A stretch of DNA of 64,000 bases from Pseudomonas subflava (GCF_023823685.1 NZ_JAMXBF010000009.1:62001-126000), one strand, 5' to 3'; positions 34,495-43,940 are shown, counted from the first letter of the stretch. Translations and numbers: made by a program. The notes: a model not told the origin generated them from the letters alone.

Positions 34495-34506
34495 CTACCC
34501 GCGGCG

Positions 34507-35145
34507 TTACACCCGGTCGGCCAGGGCCAGCTTGATGCCCAGCAGGGTGAACAGGCCGCCGGTGCAACGCTCCAGCCACAGACCGACGCGCCGGCCGACC
34601 TGCAGGCGCTGTTGTGCGAACGCGGTCGACAGCGCCAGGAAGTGGCACCAGAGCATGCCGTTGAGATTGAAGATGGCGCCCAGCAGGAGGAAGGCCAGCG
34701 CCTTGTGTTCGGCGTCCGGGCTGATGAACTGCGGCACGAAGGCGAGGAAGAACAGCGCCACCTTGGGGTTGAGCACGTTGGTCAGAAAGCCCTGGGCGAA
34801 GATCCGACCGTAGGGCAGGGCCGGTAGCGCGGCGGCGCCGGGCTCGACCGCTTCCTTGCGCTTGGCCAGCAGCATGCCGATGCCGATGTACAACAGATAG
34901 GCCGCGCCGATCAGCTTGACCACCATGAACGCCGTGGCCGAGGTGGCGAGCAGGGCGGACATGCCCAGCGCGGCGGCGACGATATGCACGCAGGTGCCGG
35001 CGCCGATGCCCAGCGCCGCCGCCGAACCGGCGCGCCAGCCCTGGGTTGCGCTGCGCGCCATGACCAGCAGGGAATCCGGGCCGGGGGCCATGTTCAGCAA
35101 CAGGCCGGAGATGACGAACAGGGCGAGATCGTGGGTGCCGAGCAT
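34507..35145 (-). CDS. LysE-family amino acid exporter
   Basis: A 212-residue membrane protein with about six helices, starting LLLNMAPGPDSLLVMARS and carrying LTNVLNPKVALFFLAFVPQF. It is the third LysE-family member in 20 kb, alongside the genes at 15600 and 32629, and differs from both. The ATG at 35145 gives the normal family length; the open frame upstream adds 56 residues with no membrane pattern. Confidence 0.88.
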   Translation of the reverse strand: MLGTHDLALFVISGLLLNMAPGPDSLLVMARSATQGWRAGSAAALGIGAGTCVHIVAAALGMSALLATSATAFMVVKLIGAAYLLYIGIGMLLAKRKEAVEPGAAALPALPYGRIFAQGFLTNVLNPKVALFFLAFVPQFISPDAEHKALAFLLLGAIFNLNGMLWCHFLALSTAFAQQRLQVGRRVGLWLERCTGGLFTLLGIKLALADRV

Positions 35146-35515
35146 GGCGGGTGACTCCTTGGGAGATGGCCGATTCTGAGCGGGCCGCGCGGCGGGCGTC
35201 AAAGCCGCGGAGCGACTGGAGACGAGGAAAGCCGCGCCGCGCTTTGCGAAGATCGCTTCGCTTTTGCCGCAAATCGCCGCACGGGCTTGTGTCTTCGCCG
35301 GCAAATCGTGCATCTCTTCGTTATGAGCCGGGCGCGCCGCCAGTCCGCTGCAACCTTGCCGCGGCAGCGCCGCGGGGCCCGGCTATGGCACACTTCGCTT
35401 TTCCGCAGCAAGGCTACTGCCCCGCATCCAGGCCGCTGCACCCGTACTTCGCGCCACGCGCGCAAACCGTCATAGCCAGCCGCTCACGGCGGCCCCAGAA
35501 GAAGAGGAATGTCCC

Positions 35516-36640
35516 GTGCACAACGCCGTAATCAGTGGCACTGGCCTGTACACCCCGGCTAACAGCATCTCCAACGACGAGCTGGTGGCTTCCTTCAACG
35601 CATACGTCCAGCAGTTCAACGCCGACAACGCCGCCGCCATCGAGCGTGGCGAGGTCGAGGCGCTGAGCGAGTCGAGCAGCGCCTTCATCGAGAAGGCCTC
35701 CGGCATCAAGAGCCGCTTCGTGATGGACAAGGCCGGCATCCTCGACCCGCAGCGCATGACCCCGCGTCTGCCGCAGCGCAGCAACGAGGAGTGGGGCATT
35801 CTCTGCGAGATGTCCGTGGCCGCTGCCAGGCAGGCGCTGGAGCGCGCCGGCCGCACCGTTGCCGACATCGACGGCGTGATCGTCGCCTGTTCCAACCTCG
35901 AGCGTGCTTACCCGGCCGTGGCCATCGAAGTACAGGCCGCGCTGGGCATCGACGGCTGGGGCTATGACATGAACGTGGCCTGCTCCTCGGCCACCTTCGG
36001 CATCCAGGCCGCCAACAACGCCATCGCCACCGGCCAGGCGCGTGCGGTGCTGATGGTCAACCCGGAGATCTGCACGGGCCACCTGAACTTCCGCGACCGC
36101 GACAGCCACTTCATCTTCGGCGACGCCGCCACCGCGGTGATCGTCGAGCGCGCCGACCAGGCCACCTCGCAGCATCAGTGGGACATCCTCGGCACCAAGC
36201 TGCTGACCCAGTTCTCCAACAACATCCGCAACAACTTCGGCTTCCTCAACCGCGCGGCGGAAGAGGGCATCGGTGCCAAGGACAAGCTGTTCGTGCAGGA
36301 AGGCCGCAAGGTGTTCAAGGACGTCTGCCCGATGGTGGCCGAGCTGATCGGCGCGCACCTGGCCGAAAACCAGCTGAACGTCGGCGACGTGAAGCGCTTC
36401 TGGCTGCACCAGGCCAACCTCAACATGAACCTGCTGATCGCCCGCAAGCTGCTCGGCCGCGATGCCGAAGCACACGAGGCGCCGGTGATCCTCGACACCT
36501 ACGCCAACACCAGCTCCGCCGGCTCGGTGATCGCCTTCCACAAGAACCAGGACGACCTGCCTGCCGGCAGCCTGGGCGTGCTCAGCTCGTTCGGCGCCGG
36601 TTACTCCATCGGCAGCGTGATCCTGCGCCGCAAGGGCTGA
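35516..36640 (+). CDS. 3-oxoacyl-ACP synthase III, PA3286-type
   Basis: A 374-residue FabH-like condensing enzyme, nearly collinear with P. aeruginosa PA3286, which condenses octanoyl-CoA with malonyl-ACP and so feeds beta-oxidation products into fatty acid synthesis. The catalytic Cys is in NVACSSATFGIQ (about residue 153), the His in WLHQANLNMN, and the Asn in DTYANTSSAGS. The start is a GTG at 35516. It is followed after 16 bases by an ECF sigma gene and an anti-sigma gene, the same order as PA3286-PA3284. Confidence 0.92.
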   Translation: MHNAVISGTGLYTPANSISNDELVASFNAYVQQFNADNAAAIERGEVEALSESSSAFIEKASGIKSRFVMDKAGILDPQRMTPRLPQRSNEEWGILCEMSVAAARQALERAGRTVADIDGVIVACSNLERAYPAVAIEVQAALGIDGWGYDMNVACSSATFGIQAANNAIATGQARAVLMVNPEICTGHLNFRDRDSHFIFGDAATAVIVERADQATSQHQWDILGTKLLTQFSNNIRNNFGFLNRAAEEGIGAKDKLFVQEGRKVFKDVCPMVAELIGAHLAENQLNVGDVKRFWLHQANLNMNLLIARKLLGRDAEAHEAPVILDTYANTSSAGSVIAFHKNQDDLPAGSLGVLSSFGAGYSIGSVILRRKG

Positions 36641-36656
36641 TCGCGCGAGGGCCGCC

Positions 36657-37283
36657 GTGACCGTGGTGCCTACGGGCAGCCCGAGCGACGCCGAGCTGCT
36701 CGAACGCCTGCGGGCCGGAGAGCAGGGCGCCTTCCGTGAGCTGGTGGCGACCTACCAGAGTGCGATGCGCGCGGTGGCCTTCGCCATCGTCGGCAGCCGC
36801 AACGCCGACGAGGTGGTGCAGGACGCCTGGCTGGCCGTGGTGCGCAACCTGGACGGCTTCCAGGCGCGCTCCAGCCTGAAAACCTGGCTGCTGACCATCA
36901 CCGCCAATACCGCCAAGAGCCGGCTGCGCCAGCAGCGCCGCGAGCCGCTGCTCGACGATCTGCCGGCGCCGCATGGCAGCGTCGACGCCGAGCGTTTCGC
37001 CGACAACGGCCACTGGCAGACGCCGCCCGGCCATTGGGAGCTGGATACCCCCGAGGCGCTGCTGGCCGAGGCCGAACTGCGCGAATGCCTGGACAAGACC
37101 GTGGCCAGCCTGTCCGAACTGCAGTCCAGCGTCCTTCTGCTGCACGAGCGCCAGGGGCTGACGCCGCAGGACATCTGTAATCTTCTCGATATCTCTCTCT
37201 CCAATCTGCGCGTGCTGCTGCACCGCGCCCGGCTCAAGGTGTTCGCCACCCTGGAGCATTTCGAGGAGACCGGCCAATGCTGA
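36657..37283 (+). CDS. ECF RNA polymerase sigma factor
   Basis: A 208-residue ECF sigma factor. Region 2 is RAVAFAIVGSRNADEVVQDAWLAVVRNLDGF and region 4 is LTPQDICNLLDISLSNLRVLLHRAR. It directs RNA polymerase to stress promoters. The GTG start lies 16 bases after the FabH-like gene, and its end overlaps the anti-sigma gene by seven bases. The signal it answers is unknown; gene order matches P. aeruginosa PA3285. Confidence 0.92.
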   Translation: MTVVPTGSPSDAELLERLRAGEQGAFRELVATYQSAMRAVAFAIVGSRNADEVVQDAWLAVVRNLDGFQARSSLKTWLLTITANTAKSRLRQQRREPLLDDLPAPHGSVDAERFADNGHWQTPPGHWELDTPEALLAEAELRECLDKTVASLSELQSSVLLLHERQGLTPQDICNLLDISLSNLRVLLHRARLKVFATLEHFEETGQC

Positions 37284-37507
37284 CCTGCAGGGATCTGGTG
37301 GCCCGTTCCAGCGGCTTTCTCGATGGCCACCTGCGCCTGCACGAGCGTCTCGGCGTGCGCGCCCATCTGGCCCTGTGCGGCCATTGCCGCCGCTTCATCC
37401 GCCAGATGGAGCTGAGCCGCGCTGTGCTGCGCCACCTCCCCGAGCCCGACGCCCCCGAACTCGAGGCGCTGGCCGAGCGCCTCGCCTGCGAGCGGCGCCA
37501 GCGCTAA
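37277..37507 (+). CDS. Zinc-finger anti-sigma factor
   Basis: A 76-residue protein with the zinc-binding anti-sigma motif HLALCGHC (HxxxCxxC) and a short helical tail. It overlaps the end of the ECF sigma gene, so the two are co-translated and it should hold that sigma factor inactive. No membrane helix is visible, so it acts in the cytoplasm, possibly sensing redox state or zinc. Confidence 0.85.
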   Translation: MLTCRDLVARSSGFLDGHLRLHERLGVRAHLALCGHCRRFIRQMELSRAVLRHLPEPDAPELEALAERLACERRQR

Positions 37508-37829
37508 GGATCTCGAGGCCACGCCGCTGCAGCGGCGCTACGCAGCGATGCGAGGGCGCGGCGGCTTTCTCACCTTCGAGCCGCGGTTGGAATGCCATTG
37601 CCTCAGGAGCATCGACCTTCTAATGCTGGATTTTCCACCGGGCCGGATCGCTCTCAGCCCAGGCGGGGCGCGGGATTACGCTTATTCTCGATCGAAGTAA
37701 AAAAGTTCCTATGTCATTGAATTTTCATATAAAAGCAACCGGGCTGAAATAACCCCCCTCCAAGATTCCCCCCCAACACGCAGGCCCCAGGCCCAGTGTT
37801 TTCTAAAGACCAATAGGGGAATCCTTTCG
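37508..37829. promoter_or_regulatory. Porin promoter region with candidate Pho box
   Basis: The best PhoB site is at 37711-37728: ATGTCAT, a 4-base spacer TGAA, then TTTTCAT. It matches the direct-repeat Pho box (CTGTCAT, 4 bases, CTGTCAT) at 11 of 14 half-site positions. A possible -10 (TGAAAT, 37745-37750) follows at a suitable distance. The OprP/OprO-type porin begins at 37830, so phosphate-starvation control is likely. The first part of this gap (37508-37700) shows nothing further. Confidence 0.6.
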
Positions 37830-39119
37830 ATGAAGCACTTCGCCGGTATTGCCGCCAGCGCCCTCGCTCTGGCCATTTCCGCCCAGGCTTTCGCCGGCAC
37901 CGTCACCACCGACGGCGCCGACATCATGATCAAGACCAAGGGTGGCCTGGAAGTAGGCACCACCGACAAGCAGTTCTCGTTCAAGGTTGGCGGTCGCCTG
38001 CAGGCCGACTACAGCACCTTCGACGGCTTCTACACCCAGAACGGTGACAATGCCGACGCGGCCTATTTCCGTCGCGCTTTCCTCGAGCTGTCCGGCGTTG
38101 CCTACGGCGATTGGGTCTACACCATCAACTACGATTTCGCCCACAACGCCGGCAGCTCGGAAGATGGCTACTTCGACGAAGCCTCCATCCTCTATGCCGG
38201 CTTCAAGCCGGTCGGCATCAAAGTCGGTCGCTTCGATCCGGACTTCGGTCTGGAAAAAGCCACCAGCTCCAAGTGGGTGACCGCCCAGGAGCGTAACGCC
38301 GCCTACGACCTGGTCGACTGGGTCAACGCCCACCAGAACGGCATGGGCATCCAGGCGCTGTTCACCAGCGAGATGTTCTACGGCTCTACCAGCATCAGCG
38401 CCAAGGACCAGAACGACGTCGACGGCGAGAGCGTCAAGCAGTTCAACGCCCGTGGCGTATTCGCGCCCATGCACGAAGCCGGCAACGTCCTTCACTTCGG
38501 TGTGAACTACGCCATGCGTGGCCTGGACGACACCGCCGTCGACAGCCGCATCCGCAGCCGCCTGGGTATGCGTGGCGTGTCCACCGCCGGTGGCAATGAC
38601 GCCGGCACCAACGGCAACCGCCTGCTGCTGGGCGGCGTGAGCAGCGCTCCGGCCGGTGCCTACGACGACGACAGTGCCTGGGGTCTGGAAGCGGCGTGGG
38701 CCATGGGTCCGTTCTCCGTCCAGGGCGAATACATCAAGCGTGACCTGCAGGCCGACTCCGACGCCTACGACGACATCGAAGGCGACGGTTATTACGCTCA
38801 GGTGGCCTACACCCTGACCGGCGAGCCGCGCGGCTACAAGATCGGCAAGTTCGACTCGATCAAGCCGGCTAACAAGCAGATCGGTGCCTGGGAAGTCTTC
38901 TACCGCTATGACCACCTGACCGTCGAGGACGATACCGTCGGCATCGATCCGAGCGACGACGTCGAAGGCAAGGTGCACAACCTCGGTGTGAACTGGTATG
39001 CCAACGAAGCGGTGAAGATCAGCGGCGTGTACGTCAAGGCCAAGGTCGACAACCAGGAAAACGCCAATGGCGACGACGACGGCGACGGCTTCGTGGTCCG
39101 CGCCCAGTACGTCTTCTAA
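37830..39119 (+). CDS. Phosphate-selective porin, OprP/OprO family
   Basis: A 429-residue outer-membrane porin with a signal peptide (cleavage after AQAFA) and a 16-strand beta-barrel pattern ending in FVVRAQYVF with terminal phenylalanine. [36 protein letters not shown], and [11 protein letters not shown] are typical of the OprP/OprO family, which takes up phosphate or polyphosphate and pyrophosphate. In P. aeruginosa, oprP/oprO also lie near the PA3284-PA3286 genes. It has a candidate Pho box upstream and a terminator downstream. Confidence 0.9.
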   Translation: MKHFAGIAASALALAISAQAFAGTVTTDGADIMIKTKGGLEVGTTDKQFSFKVGGRLQADYSTFDGFYTQNGDNADAAYFRRAFLELSGVAYGDWVYTINYDFAHNAGSSEDGYFDEASILYAGFKPVGIKVGRFDPDFGLEKATSSKWVTAQERNAAYDLVDWVNAHQNGMGIQALFTSEMFYGSTSISAKDQNDVDGESVKQFNARGVFAPMHEAGNVLHFGVNYAMRGLDDTAVDSRIRSRLGMRGVSTAGGNDAGTNGNRLLLGGVSSAPAGAYDDDSAWGLEAAWAMGPFSVQGEYIKRDLQADSDAYDDIEGDGYYAQVAYTLTGEPRGYKIGKFDSIKPANKQIGAWEVFYRYDHLTVEDDTVGIDPSDDVEGKVHNLGVNWYANEAVKISGVYVKAKVDNQENANGDDDGDGFVVRAQYVF

Positions 39120-39150
39120 TCACAACACCTCGTTCATCCGCTCCTCTTCC

Positions 39151-39178
39151 AGGCCCCGCATTGCGGGGCCTTTTTTTT
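39151..39178 (+). terminator. Rho-independent terminator after the porin gene
   Basis: AGGCCCCGC...GCGGGGCCT forms a strong stem followed by eight T residues. Confidence 0.9.
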
Positions 39179-39205
39179 GCGGCGACGAGGCGCCAGACTG
39201 GCGGC

Positions 39206-40336
39206 ATGCCGTCTCCCATCCTGCACCGCCTCGCCGATATCGCCCCCGCCACCTGGGACGCCCTGCTGCCCGAGCCGCAACCCTTTCTGCGCCACGCCTT
39301 TCTCTCGGCCCTGGAGGACAGTGGCAGCGTCGGCGGCCGCACGGGCTGGCGACCGTCGCATCGCCTGTTGCACGCGGCTAACGGCGAGCTTGTGGCCGCG
39401 TTGCCGGCCTATATCAAGGATCACTCCTACGGCGAGTACGTGTTCGACATGGGCTGGGCCGATGCCTATCACCGGGCCGGCATCGCCTATTACCCCAAGC
39501 TACTCGGGGCCGTGCCCTTCAGCCCGGTGACCGGGCCGCGTCTATTGGGCGACGCGCAACAGGCCGCTGCGCTGCTCGACGAACTGGTGGCGAGCCTGGA
39601 GCGCGACGGGCTGTCCGGGCTGCACATCAACTTTCTGCGCTCCGAGGACGATGCGCTGTTCGCCGGTCGCGAGGGCTGGCTGCAGCGCCTGGATTGTCAG
39701 TATCACTGGCGCAACCGCGGATACCGCGATTTCCAGGACTTTCTCGACGCGCTCAATTCGCGCAAGCGCAAACAGCTGCGCAAGGAGCGCGAGCATGTGG
39801 CGGGGCAGGGCATCGACTTCCGCTGGCAGTGCGGCGGCGAGCTGAGCGAGGCGGACTGGGATTTCGTCTACGCCTGCTACGCCAGCACCTACCATGTGCG
39901 CCGTCGCGTGCCTTACCTGACGCCCGAGTTCTTCAGCCTGCTGGCCGAGCGCATGCCCGAAGCCATTCGCGTGGTCAGCGCGCGGCAGGGTGGTCGCCCG
40001 GTGGCCATGGCCTTCAGCCTGGTGGCCGGCGACAGTTTCTACGGGCGTTATTGGGGCTGTCTCGGCGACTTCGATCGCCTGCATTTCGAGACCTGCTTCT
40101 ACCAGGGCATCGAGCGCGCCATCGAGGAAGGCCTGCAGCGCTTCGACGCCGGCGCCCAGGGCGAGCACAAGCTGATCCGTGGCTTCGAACCGCAAATCAC
40201 CCGCTCCTGGCATTACCTGCTGCATCCCGGTTTGCGCGCCGCCGTGGACCAGTTCCTCGCCGAGGAGCGGCCGGCCGTACTGGCCTATGCCGAGCAGGCG
40301 CGGCAGCTGTTGCCCTATCGCCAGGAAGGAACCTGA
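39206..40336 (+). CDS. FemAB/GNAT-like acyltransferase (DUF482)
   Basis: A 376-residue protein of the GNAT-fold DUF482/COG3146 group: DALLPEPQPFLRHAFLSALEDSGSVG at the N terminus, PAYIKDHSYGEYVFDMGWADAY in the middle, and RFDAGAQGEHKLIRGFEP near the end. This family has been named as peptidogalycan-related in databases but has no proven reaction. The ATG at 39206 starts the conserved part. The next gene follows after four bases. Confidence 0.85.
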   Translation: MPSPILHRLADIAPATWDALLPEPQPFLRHAFLSALEDSGSVGGRTGWRPSHRLLHAANGELVAALPAYIKDHSYGEYVFDMGWADAYHRAGIAYYPKLLGAVPFSPVTGPRLLGDAQQAAALLDELVASLERDGLSGLHINFLRSEDDALFAGREGWLQRLDCQYHWRNRGYRDFQDFLDALNSRKRKQLRKEREHVAGQGIDFRWQCGGELSEADWDFVYACYASTYHVRRRVPYLTPEFFSLLAERMPEAIRVVSARQGGRPVAMAFSLVAGDSFYGRYWGCLGDFDRLHFETCFYQGIERAIEEGLQRFDAGAQGEHKLIRGFEPQITRSWHYLLHPGLRAAVDQFLAEERPAVLAYAEQARQLLPYRQEGT

Positions 40337-40340
40337 GCCA

Positions 40341-40674
40341 GTGCCAGCCATGATTCGTGCCCTGTTTATCTGCAGCCGCAACCGCCTGCGCAGCCCCACG
40401 GCCGAACAGATCTTTGCTGCCTGGCTCGGAGTGGAGAGCGACTCGGCCGGGCTGGCGCCGGATGCCGAGGTGCTGCTGTCCGCCGAACAGGTGCAGTGGG
40501 CCGAGCTGATCTTCGTCATGGAACGGGTGCACCAGCGTCGCCTGCAGCAGCGCTTCGGCCCGCTGCTCAAAGACCGGCGGGTGGATCTGCCTGGGCATTC
40601 CGGACGACTATGAATACATGCAGCCGGAACTGGTCGAGTTGCTGGAACGCAAGGCTGGCGCCTATCTGCGCTGA
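40341..40674 (+). pseudogene. Low-molecular-weight protein tyrosine phosphatase-like, frameshifted
   Basis: The first part encodes a phosphatase-like protein with the P-loop FICSRNRLRSPTAEQ (C-x5-R) and VMERVHQRRLQQRFG. After KDRRV the frame breaks: one extra base (GTGGATC where GTGATC is expected, about 40579-40585) moves the conserved ending CLGIPDDYEYMQPELVELL into another frame that ends at 40674. As written, the protein stops at 40613 after a short aberrant tail. The GTG at 40341 has AAGGA upstream; an ATG at 40350 is also possible. It may be a real inactivation or a sequencing error. Confidence 0.75.
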
Positions 40675-40687
40675 GTGAGGAGCGAGA

Positions 40688-41035
40688 ATGGCGAGAATAG
40701 TCTGTGGTTTTTTTGCCCTGCTGGGCTGGCCACTGCTGGCTCTTGGAGCGGACTGCGCCAGGCTGGATACACGAGCCAAGGACGCCGACTGGCACAGCCC
40801 CTGGATAGGTGAAGTGGTTGGTCAGGGCAGGGCACATTTCCATTCGGCGCCCAGCTCGGCGTGCCGAATCGCCGGCAAGTTCATCATCCCCGGCGATAGG
40901 GTATCCATCTACAGCGAGTACGAAGGCTGGTCGCAGATCATGTATCCGGCCGGTGATGAAGAGGATGCGGGTGTGTGGGTGCACAGCGAGCGGCTGAGGA
41001 TCATTTCCCGGCCGGACGAGGGGCCTCGCTTGTAA
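40688..41035 (+). CDS. Hypothetical secreted SH3-like protein
   Basis: A 115-residue protein with a signal peptide (cleavage near ALGAD). The mature part has GEVVGQGRAHFHSAPSSACR and IPGDRVSIYSEYEGWSQIMY, which resembles bacterial SH3-like domains that bind the cell wall. Two cysteines (DCAR, SACR) may form a disulfide. It starts 13 bases after the frameshifted phosphatase. Function unknown. Confidence 0.65.
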   Translation: MARIVCGFFALLGWPLLALGADCARLDTRAKDADWHSPWIGEVVGQGRAHFHSAPSSACRIAGKFIIPGDRVSIYSEYEGWSQIMYPAGDEEDAGVWVHSERLRIISRPDEGPRL

Positions 41036-41135
41036 CGCGCACTCTGTGCCCAACCTCTGGGTGCTATTTGATTGCTGCGGTCTGCCTGTGGAGGGTAGAC
41101 GCAGCCATGCAAGTGGCTGCGCCAGGAGCCGCAAA

Positions 41136-41687
41136 TCAGAGCTTCTTCGCGCTGATGATCAGCACCGGCTCGACCGGCACATTCTGGTGCATGCCGCGGT
41201 TGCCGGTGCGTACGCCGGCGATGCGGTCGACCACGTCCATGCCGCGCACCACCTTGCCGAACACCGCGTAGCCGAAGTCGCGGCCGCCGTGGTTGAGGAA
41301 GTCGTTGTCCTTGTGGTTGATGAAGAACTGGCTGGTGGCCGAGTCCACCACCTGGGTGCGCGCCATGGCGAGGGTGCCACGGTCGTTGCGCAGGCCGTTG
41401 TCGGCCTCGTTCTTGATCGGCTTGAGGGTGTCCTTCTCCTTCATGTCGGCATCGAAGCCGCCGCCCTGGACCATGAAGCCCGGGATCACCCGGTGGAACT
41501 GGGTGCCGTTGTAGAAGCCGGAGTCGACGTAGGCGAGGAAGTTCTGCGTGCTGATCGGCGCCTTCTCGGCGTTCAGCTCGATCTCGATGTCGCCGTAGCT
41601 GGTTGTCAGCACCACGTGCGGGTTTTCGGCGGCGAACAGGCCGGTGCTCAGCAGCAGGCCGGCGGAGAGGATGAGTTGCTTCAGCAT
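41136..41687 (-). CDS. ppiA: Periplasmic peptidyl-prolyl isomerase A (cyclophilin)
   Basis: A 183-residue cyclophilin with a signal peptide (cleavage after GLFA). The fold signature is [15 protein letters not shown], then [21 protein letters not shown] and [19 protein letters not shown]. It speeds proline isomerisation of secreted proteins in the periplasm. The start at 41687 overlaps the stop of the hydrolase gene by seven bases, so they are co-translated. Confidence 0.93.
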   Translation of the reverse strand: MLKQLILSAGLLLSTGLFAAENPHVVLTTSYGDIEIELNAEKAPISTQNFLAYVDSGFYNGTQFHRVIPGFMVQGGGFDADMKEKDTLKPIKNEADNGLRNDRGTLAMARTQVVDSATSQFFINHKDNDFLNHGGRDFGYAVFGKVVRGMDVVDRIAGVRTGNRGMHQNVPVEPVLIISAKKL

Positions 41688-42508
41688 GATTGCGGGTCCT
41701 TGTTTTCGTGGTGCGGTTGAGACTGTTCGACCTGGGCGAGGAAATCGTCCAGGACGGCGTTGAAACGGTGCGGCTGGTCCATCGGGGTGGCGTGACGCGA
41801 GTGCTCGATCACCACCAGGCGGGCGTTCGGCAGTTCGCGCACGTAGGCCTCCTTGGTGGCCACCGGGGTGTAGTCGCGGTCGGCGCTGACCACTAGCACC
41901 GGGCAGGCGATGGCGGACAGGCGCTCGCGCACGCCCCAGCCGATGATCGCGTCGAGGGCGGCGAGGTAGGCGCGCTTGTCGTTCTGCGGCCAGCGCTGTT
42001 CCACCTTGGCGCGCAGCTCGGCCTGTTCCGGCCGCGGGAACAGCAGGCGGCCGAGGCCCTTGCCGATGGTCTCCATACTCAGCAGGCGCGACAGCGTCCA
42101 GCGCTTGGCCAGCATCCACCAGTCGGCAGCGCTGCGGGCCTTCACCTCGGGCCCGCTGTTGACGATGGTCAGGCTGCGCAGCAGCTCGGGACGCTCGACG
42201 CCCAGCTGGAAGCCGACCATGCCACCCATGGAGATGCCCACCAGGTGCACGTTCGGCAGGCCCAGGTGCTCGATCAGCGCCGCCACGTCCTCGGCGAAGG
42301 CGGCGATGCTGTAGCGCTCGCGCGGCTTGTCGGAGCGACCGTGGCCGCGCAGGTCGAGGGCCAGCACGCGGCGTCGCTGCAGCAGGTGCGGGATCTGGTA
42401 TTCCCAGTCCTGGATGCTGGAGCCCAGGCCGTGCACCAGCAACACGGGTTCGCCCCGGCCGTGGTCCTCGTAGTGCAGCCGGCAGCCGCGATGTTCGAAA
42501 TGGGGCAT
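41681..42508 (-). CDS. Alpha/beta hydrolase (BioH/RutD-like)
   Basis: A 275-residue alpha/beta hydrolase with oxyanion motif VHGLGSS, nucleophile elbow GISMGGMVG (Ser at about residue 99), the acid in [10 protein letters not shown], and the catalytic His in [12 protein letters not shown]. This is the esterase/lipase type of the superfamily; the substrate is unknown. The ATG at 42508 has a good GAGGAA before it. It lies between a LysR gene (12 bases) and ppiA. Confidence 0.87.
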   Translation of the reverse strand: MPHFEHRGCRLHYEDHGRGEPVLLVHGLGSSIQDWEYQIPHLLQRRRVLALDLRGHGRSDKPRERYSIAAFAEDVAALIEHLGLPNVHLVGISMGGMVGFQLGVERPELLRSLTIVNSGPEVKARSAADWWMLAKRWTLSRLLSMETIGKGLGRLLFPRPEQAELRAKVEQRWPQNDKRAYLAALDAIIGWGVRERLSAIACPVLVVSADRDYTPVATKEAYVRELPNARLVVIEHSRHATPMDQPHRFNAVLDDFLAQVEQSQPHHENKDPQSC

Positions 42509-42519
42509 GGCCGGGTTCC

Positions 42520-43446
42520 TCACACGCCGGGCAGCGGCGCCGCGAAAGGCGCCTCGAGCGGCGCGCCGTCGAAGTTCTTGATCAGTTCGATGAGGATCTG
42601 CGTGGCCGGGCCGAGCACCTTGTCCTTGTTGCTGTAGAGGAAGAAGCGCGGCCGGCGGGTGTCGCCCTGTTCCATCGGCAGCGGCTTGAGCAGGCCTTCC
42701 TCCAGTTCACGGGCGATCAGGTGATGGGGCAGCCAGGCGAAGCCGAGGCCGCTGCTGACGAAGGTGCGCGCGGTGGGCAGGCTGCCGACCGTCCAGCGCT
42801 GCTCGGCACCGAGCCAGCCGGCGTCGCGCGGCTGCACGCGGCCGCTGTCGCGGGTCACCACCTGCATCTGGCCCTCCAGGTCCTGGAAGGTCACCGGGCG
42901 CTGCAGGCGATGCAGCGGGTGTTCCGGGTGGGCCACGGCGAGGAACTCCACCTCGCCCAGTTCGATGGGCAGGTAGCCGGTGATGTTGAGCGCGCTGATG
43001 GCCAGGTCCGCCGAGCCTTCGCGCAGTACCTCCTCGACCCCGGACAGCACTTCCTCGCGCAGGCGCACGCGGCAGCCGCGGCTCTGCGGCATGAAGGCGG
43101 AGAGGGTGCGCACGATATTGGCGGTGGGGTAGGCGGCGTCCACCACCAGGCGCACTTCGGCTTCCCAACCCTGTTCCATATGGTGGGCCAGCTCCTCCAG
43201 CTGGCTGGCCTGCTTGACCAGCTGCCGCGAGCGGCGCAGCAGTACCTCGCCGGCCTCGGTGAGCACGGCCTTGCGCCCGTCGATGCGCAGCAGCGGCGCG
43301 CCGAGCTGTTCCTGCATGCGCGCCACCGTGTAGCTCACCGACGACTGTGAGCGGTGCAGCGCCTCGGCGGCCTGGGCGAATCCACCGTGGTCCACCACTG
43401 CCTGCAGGGTGCGCCATTGTTCCAGGGTGACACGGGGCGCTTTCAT
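42520..43446 (-). CDS. LysR-family transcriptional regulator
   Basis: A 308-residue LysR regulator with helix-turn-helix [36 protein letters not shown] and a typical effector-binding domain. The start at 43446 (MKAPRVTL) gives the normal family length. It is divergent from the small secreted gene at 43497; the azoreductase gene lies further along that side with a LysR-type dyad upstream. In P. aeruginosa a LysR gene lies next to azoR1 (PA0784-PA0785). Confidence 0.9.
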   Translation of the reverse strand: MKAPRVTLEQWRTLQAVVDHGGFAQAAEALHRSQSSVSYTVARMQEQLGAPLLRIDGRKAVLTEAGEVLLRRSRQLVKQASQLEELAHHMEQGWEAEVRLVVDAAYPTANIVRTLSAFMPQSRGCRVRLREEVLSGVEEVLREGSADLAISALNITGYLPIELGEVEFLAVAHPEHPLHRLQRPVTFQDLEGQMQVVTRDSGRVQPRDAGWLGAEQRWTVGSLPTARTFVSSGLGFAWLPHHLIARELEEGLLKPLPMEQGDTRRPRFFLYSNKDKVLGPATQILIELIKNFDGAPLEAPFAAPLPGV

Positions 43447-43496
43447 CGCCGCTTCCTCTTCTCTAATCTGGCACCCCTCGAACAAGGAGTAAGCCG

Positions 43497-43811
43497 ATGA
43501 AAAATTGCTGCCTGGCGCTGCTCGCGCTGATGCCGCTGACCGCCGCCGCCTATCCGACCGAACTGGAGAAGCAGCTCAACGGCGCCGAGGTGTCCGCCTC
43601 CATCCAGGACATCGACCGCAACATCGGCGGCCTCACCCTGTACAACTACGGCCTCGCTCCCGCCAAGTGCGACGCGCGCTTCCGCAACGGCCCCGAGGCG
43701 CCGCGCAACCGCTCGGCGGAGCTCAAGCCGGGTGAAAGCGTGACCCTGACCGTGCGCTTCGCCCGCGACATCATCAAACTGCGGGTCGACCTCACGTGCG
43801 AGCAGAGCTGA
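43497..43811 (+). CDS. Small secreted protein, paralogue of the gene at 29248
   Basis: A 104-residue protein with a signal peptide (LTAAAYPT) and mature motifs EKQLNGAEVSASIQD, AKCDARFRNGPEAPRNRSAE, LKPGESVTLTVRFAR and VDLTCEQS, with one probable disulfide. It shares its plan with the gene at 29248-29613. It resembles short Pseudomonas secreted proteins of unknown function; some carry misleading metabolic names in databases. Confidence 0.72.
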   Translation: MKNCCLALLALMPLTAAAYPTELEKQLNGAEVSASIQDIDRNIGGLTLYNYGLAPAKCDARFRNGPEAPRNRSAELKPGESVTLTVRFARDIIKLRVDLTCEQS

Positions 43812-43834
43812 GCCTAGAGCCGGGCTCTGCATAA

Positions 43835-43849
43835 ATCAACTTTGTTGAT
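43835..43849. promoter_or_regulatory. Candidate LysR-type operator upstream of azoR
   Basis: The perfect dyad ATCAAC-TTT-GTTGAT contains the T-N11-A core typical of LysR-family binding sites. It lies about 95 bases before the azoreductase start, and a LysR regulator gene is nearby (42520-43446). Confidence 0.45.
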
Positions 43850-43940
43850 GATTTGAAGCGTATTTTTGCGCTTTTTAATCTCATTGGCTGACCATAACCT
43901 TCACTCCATCGAAACAAACAACCCCGATGGAGTTAGCCCA

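Noticed and set aside
40496..40678. A separate 60-codon gene within the frameshifted phosphatase
   Set aside because: Its frame is neither the original nor the continuation frame, and its peptide has no family resemblance.
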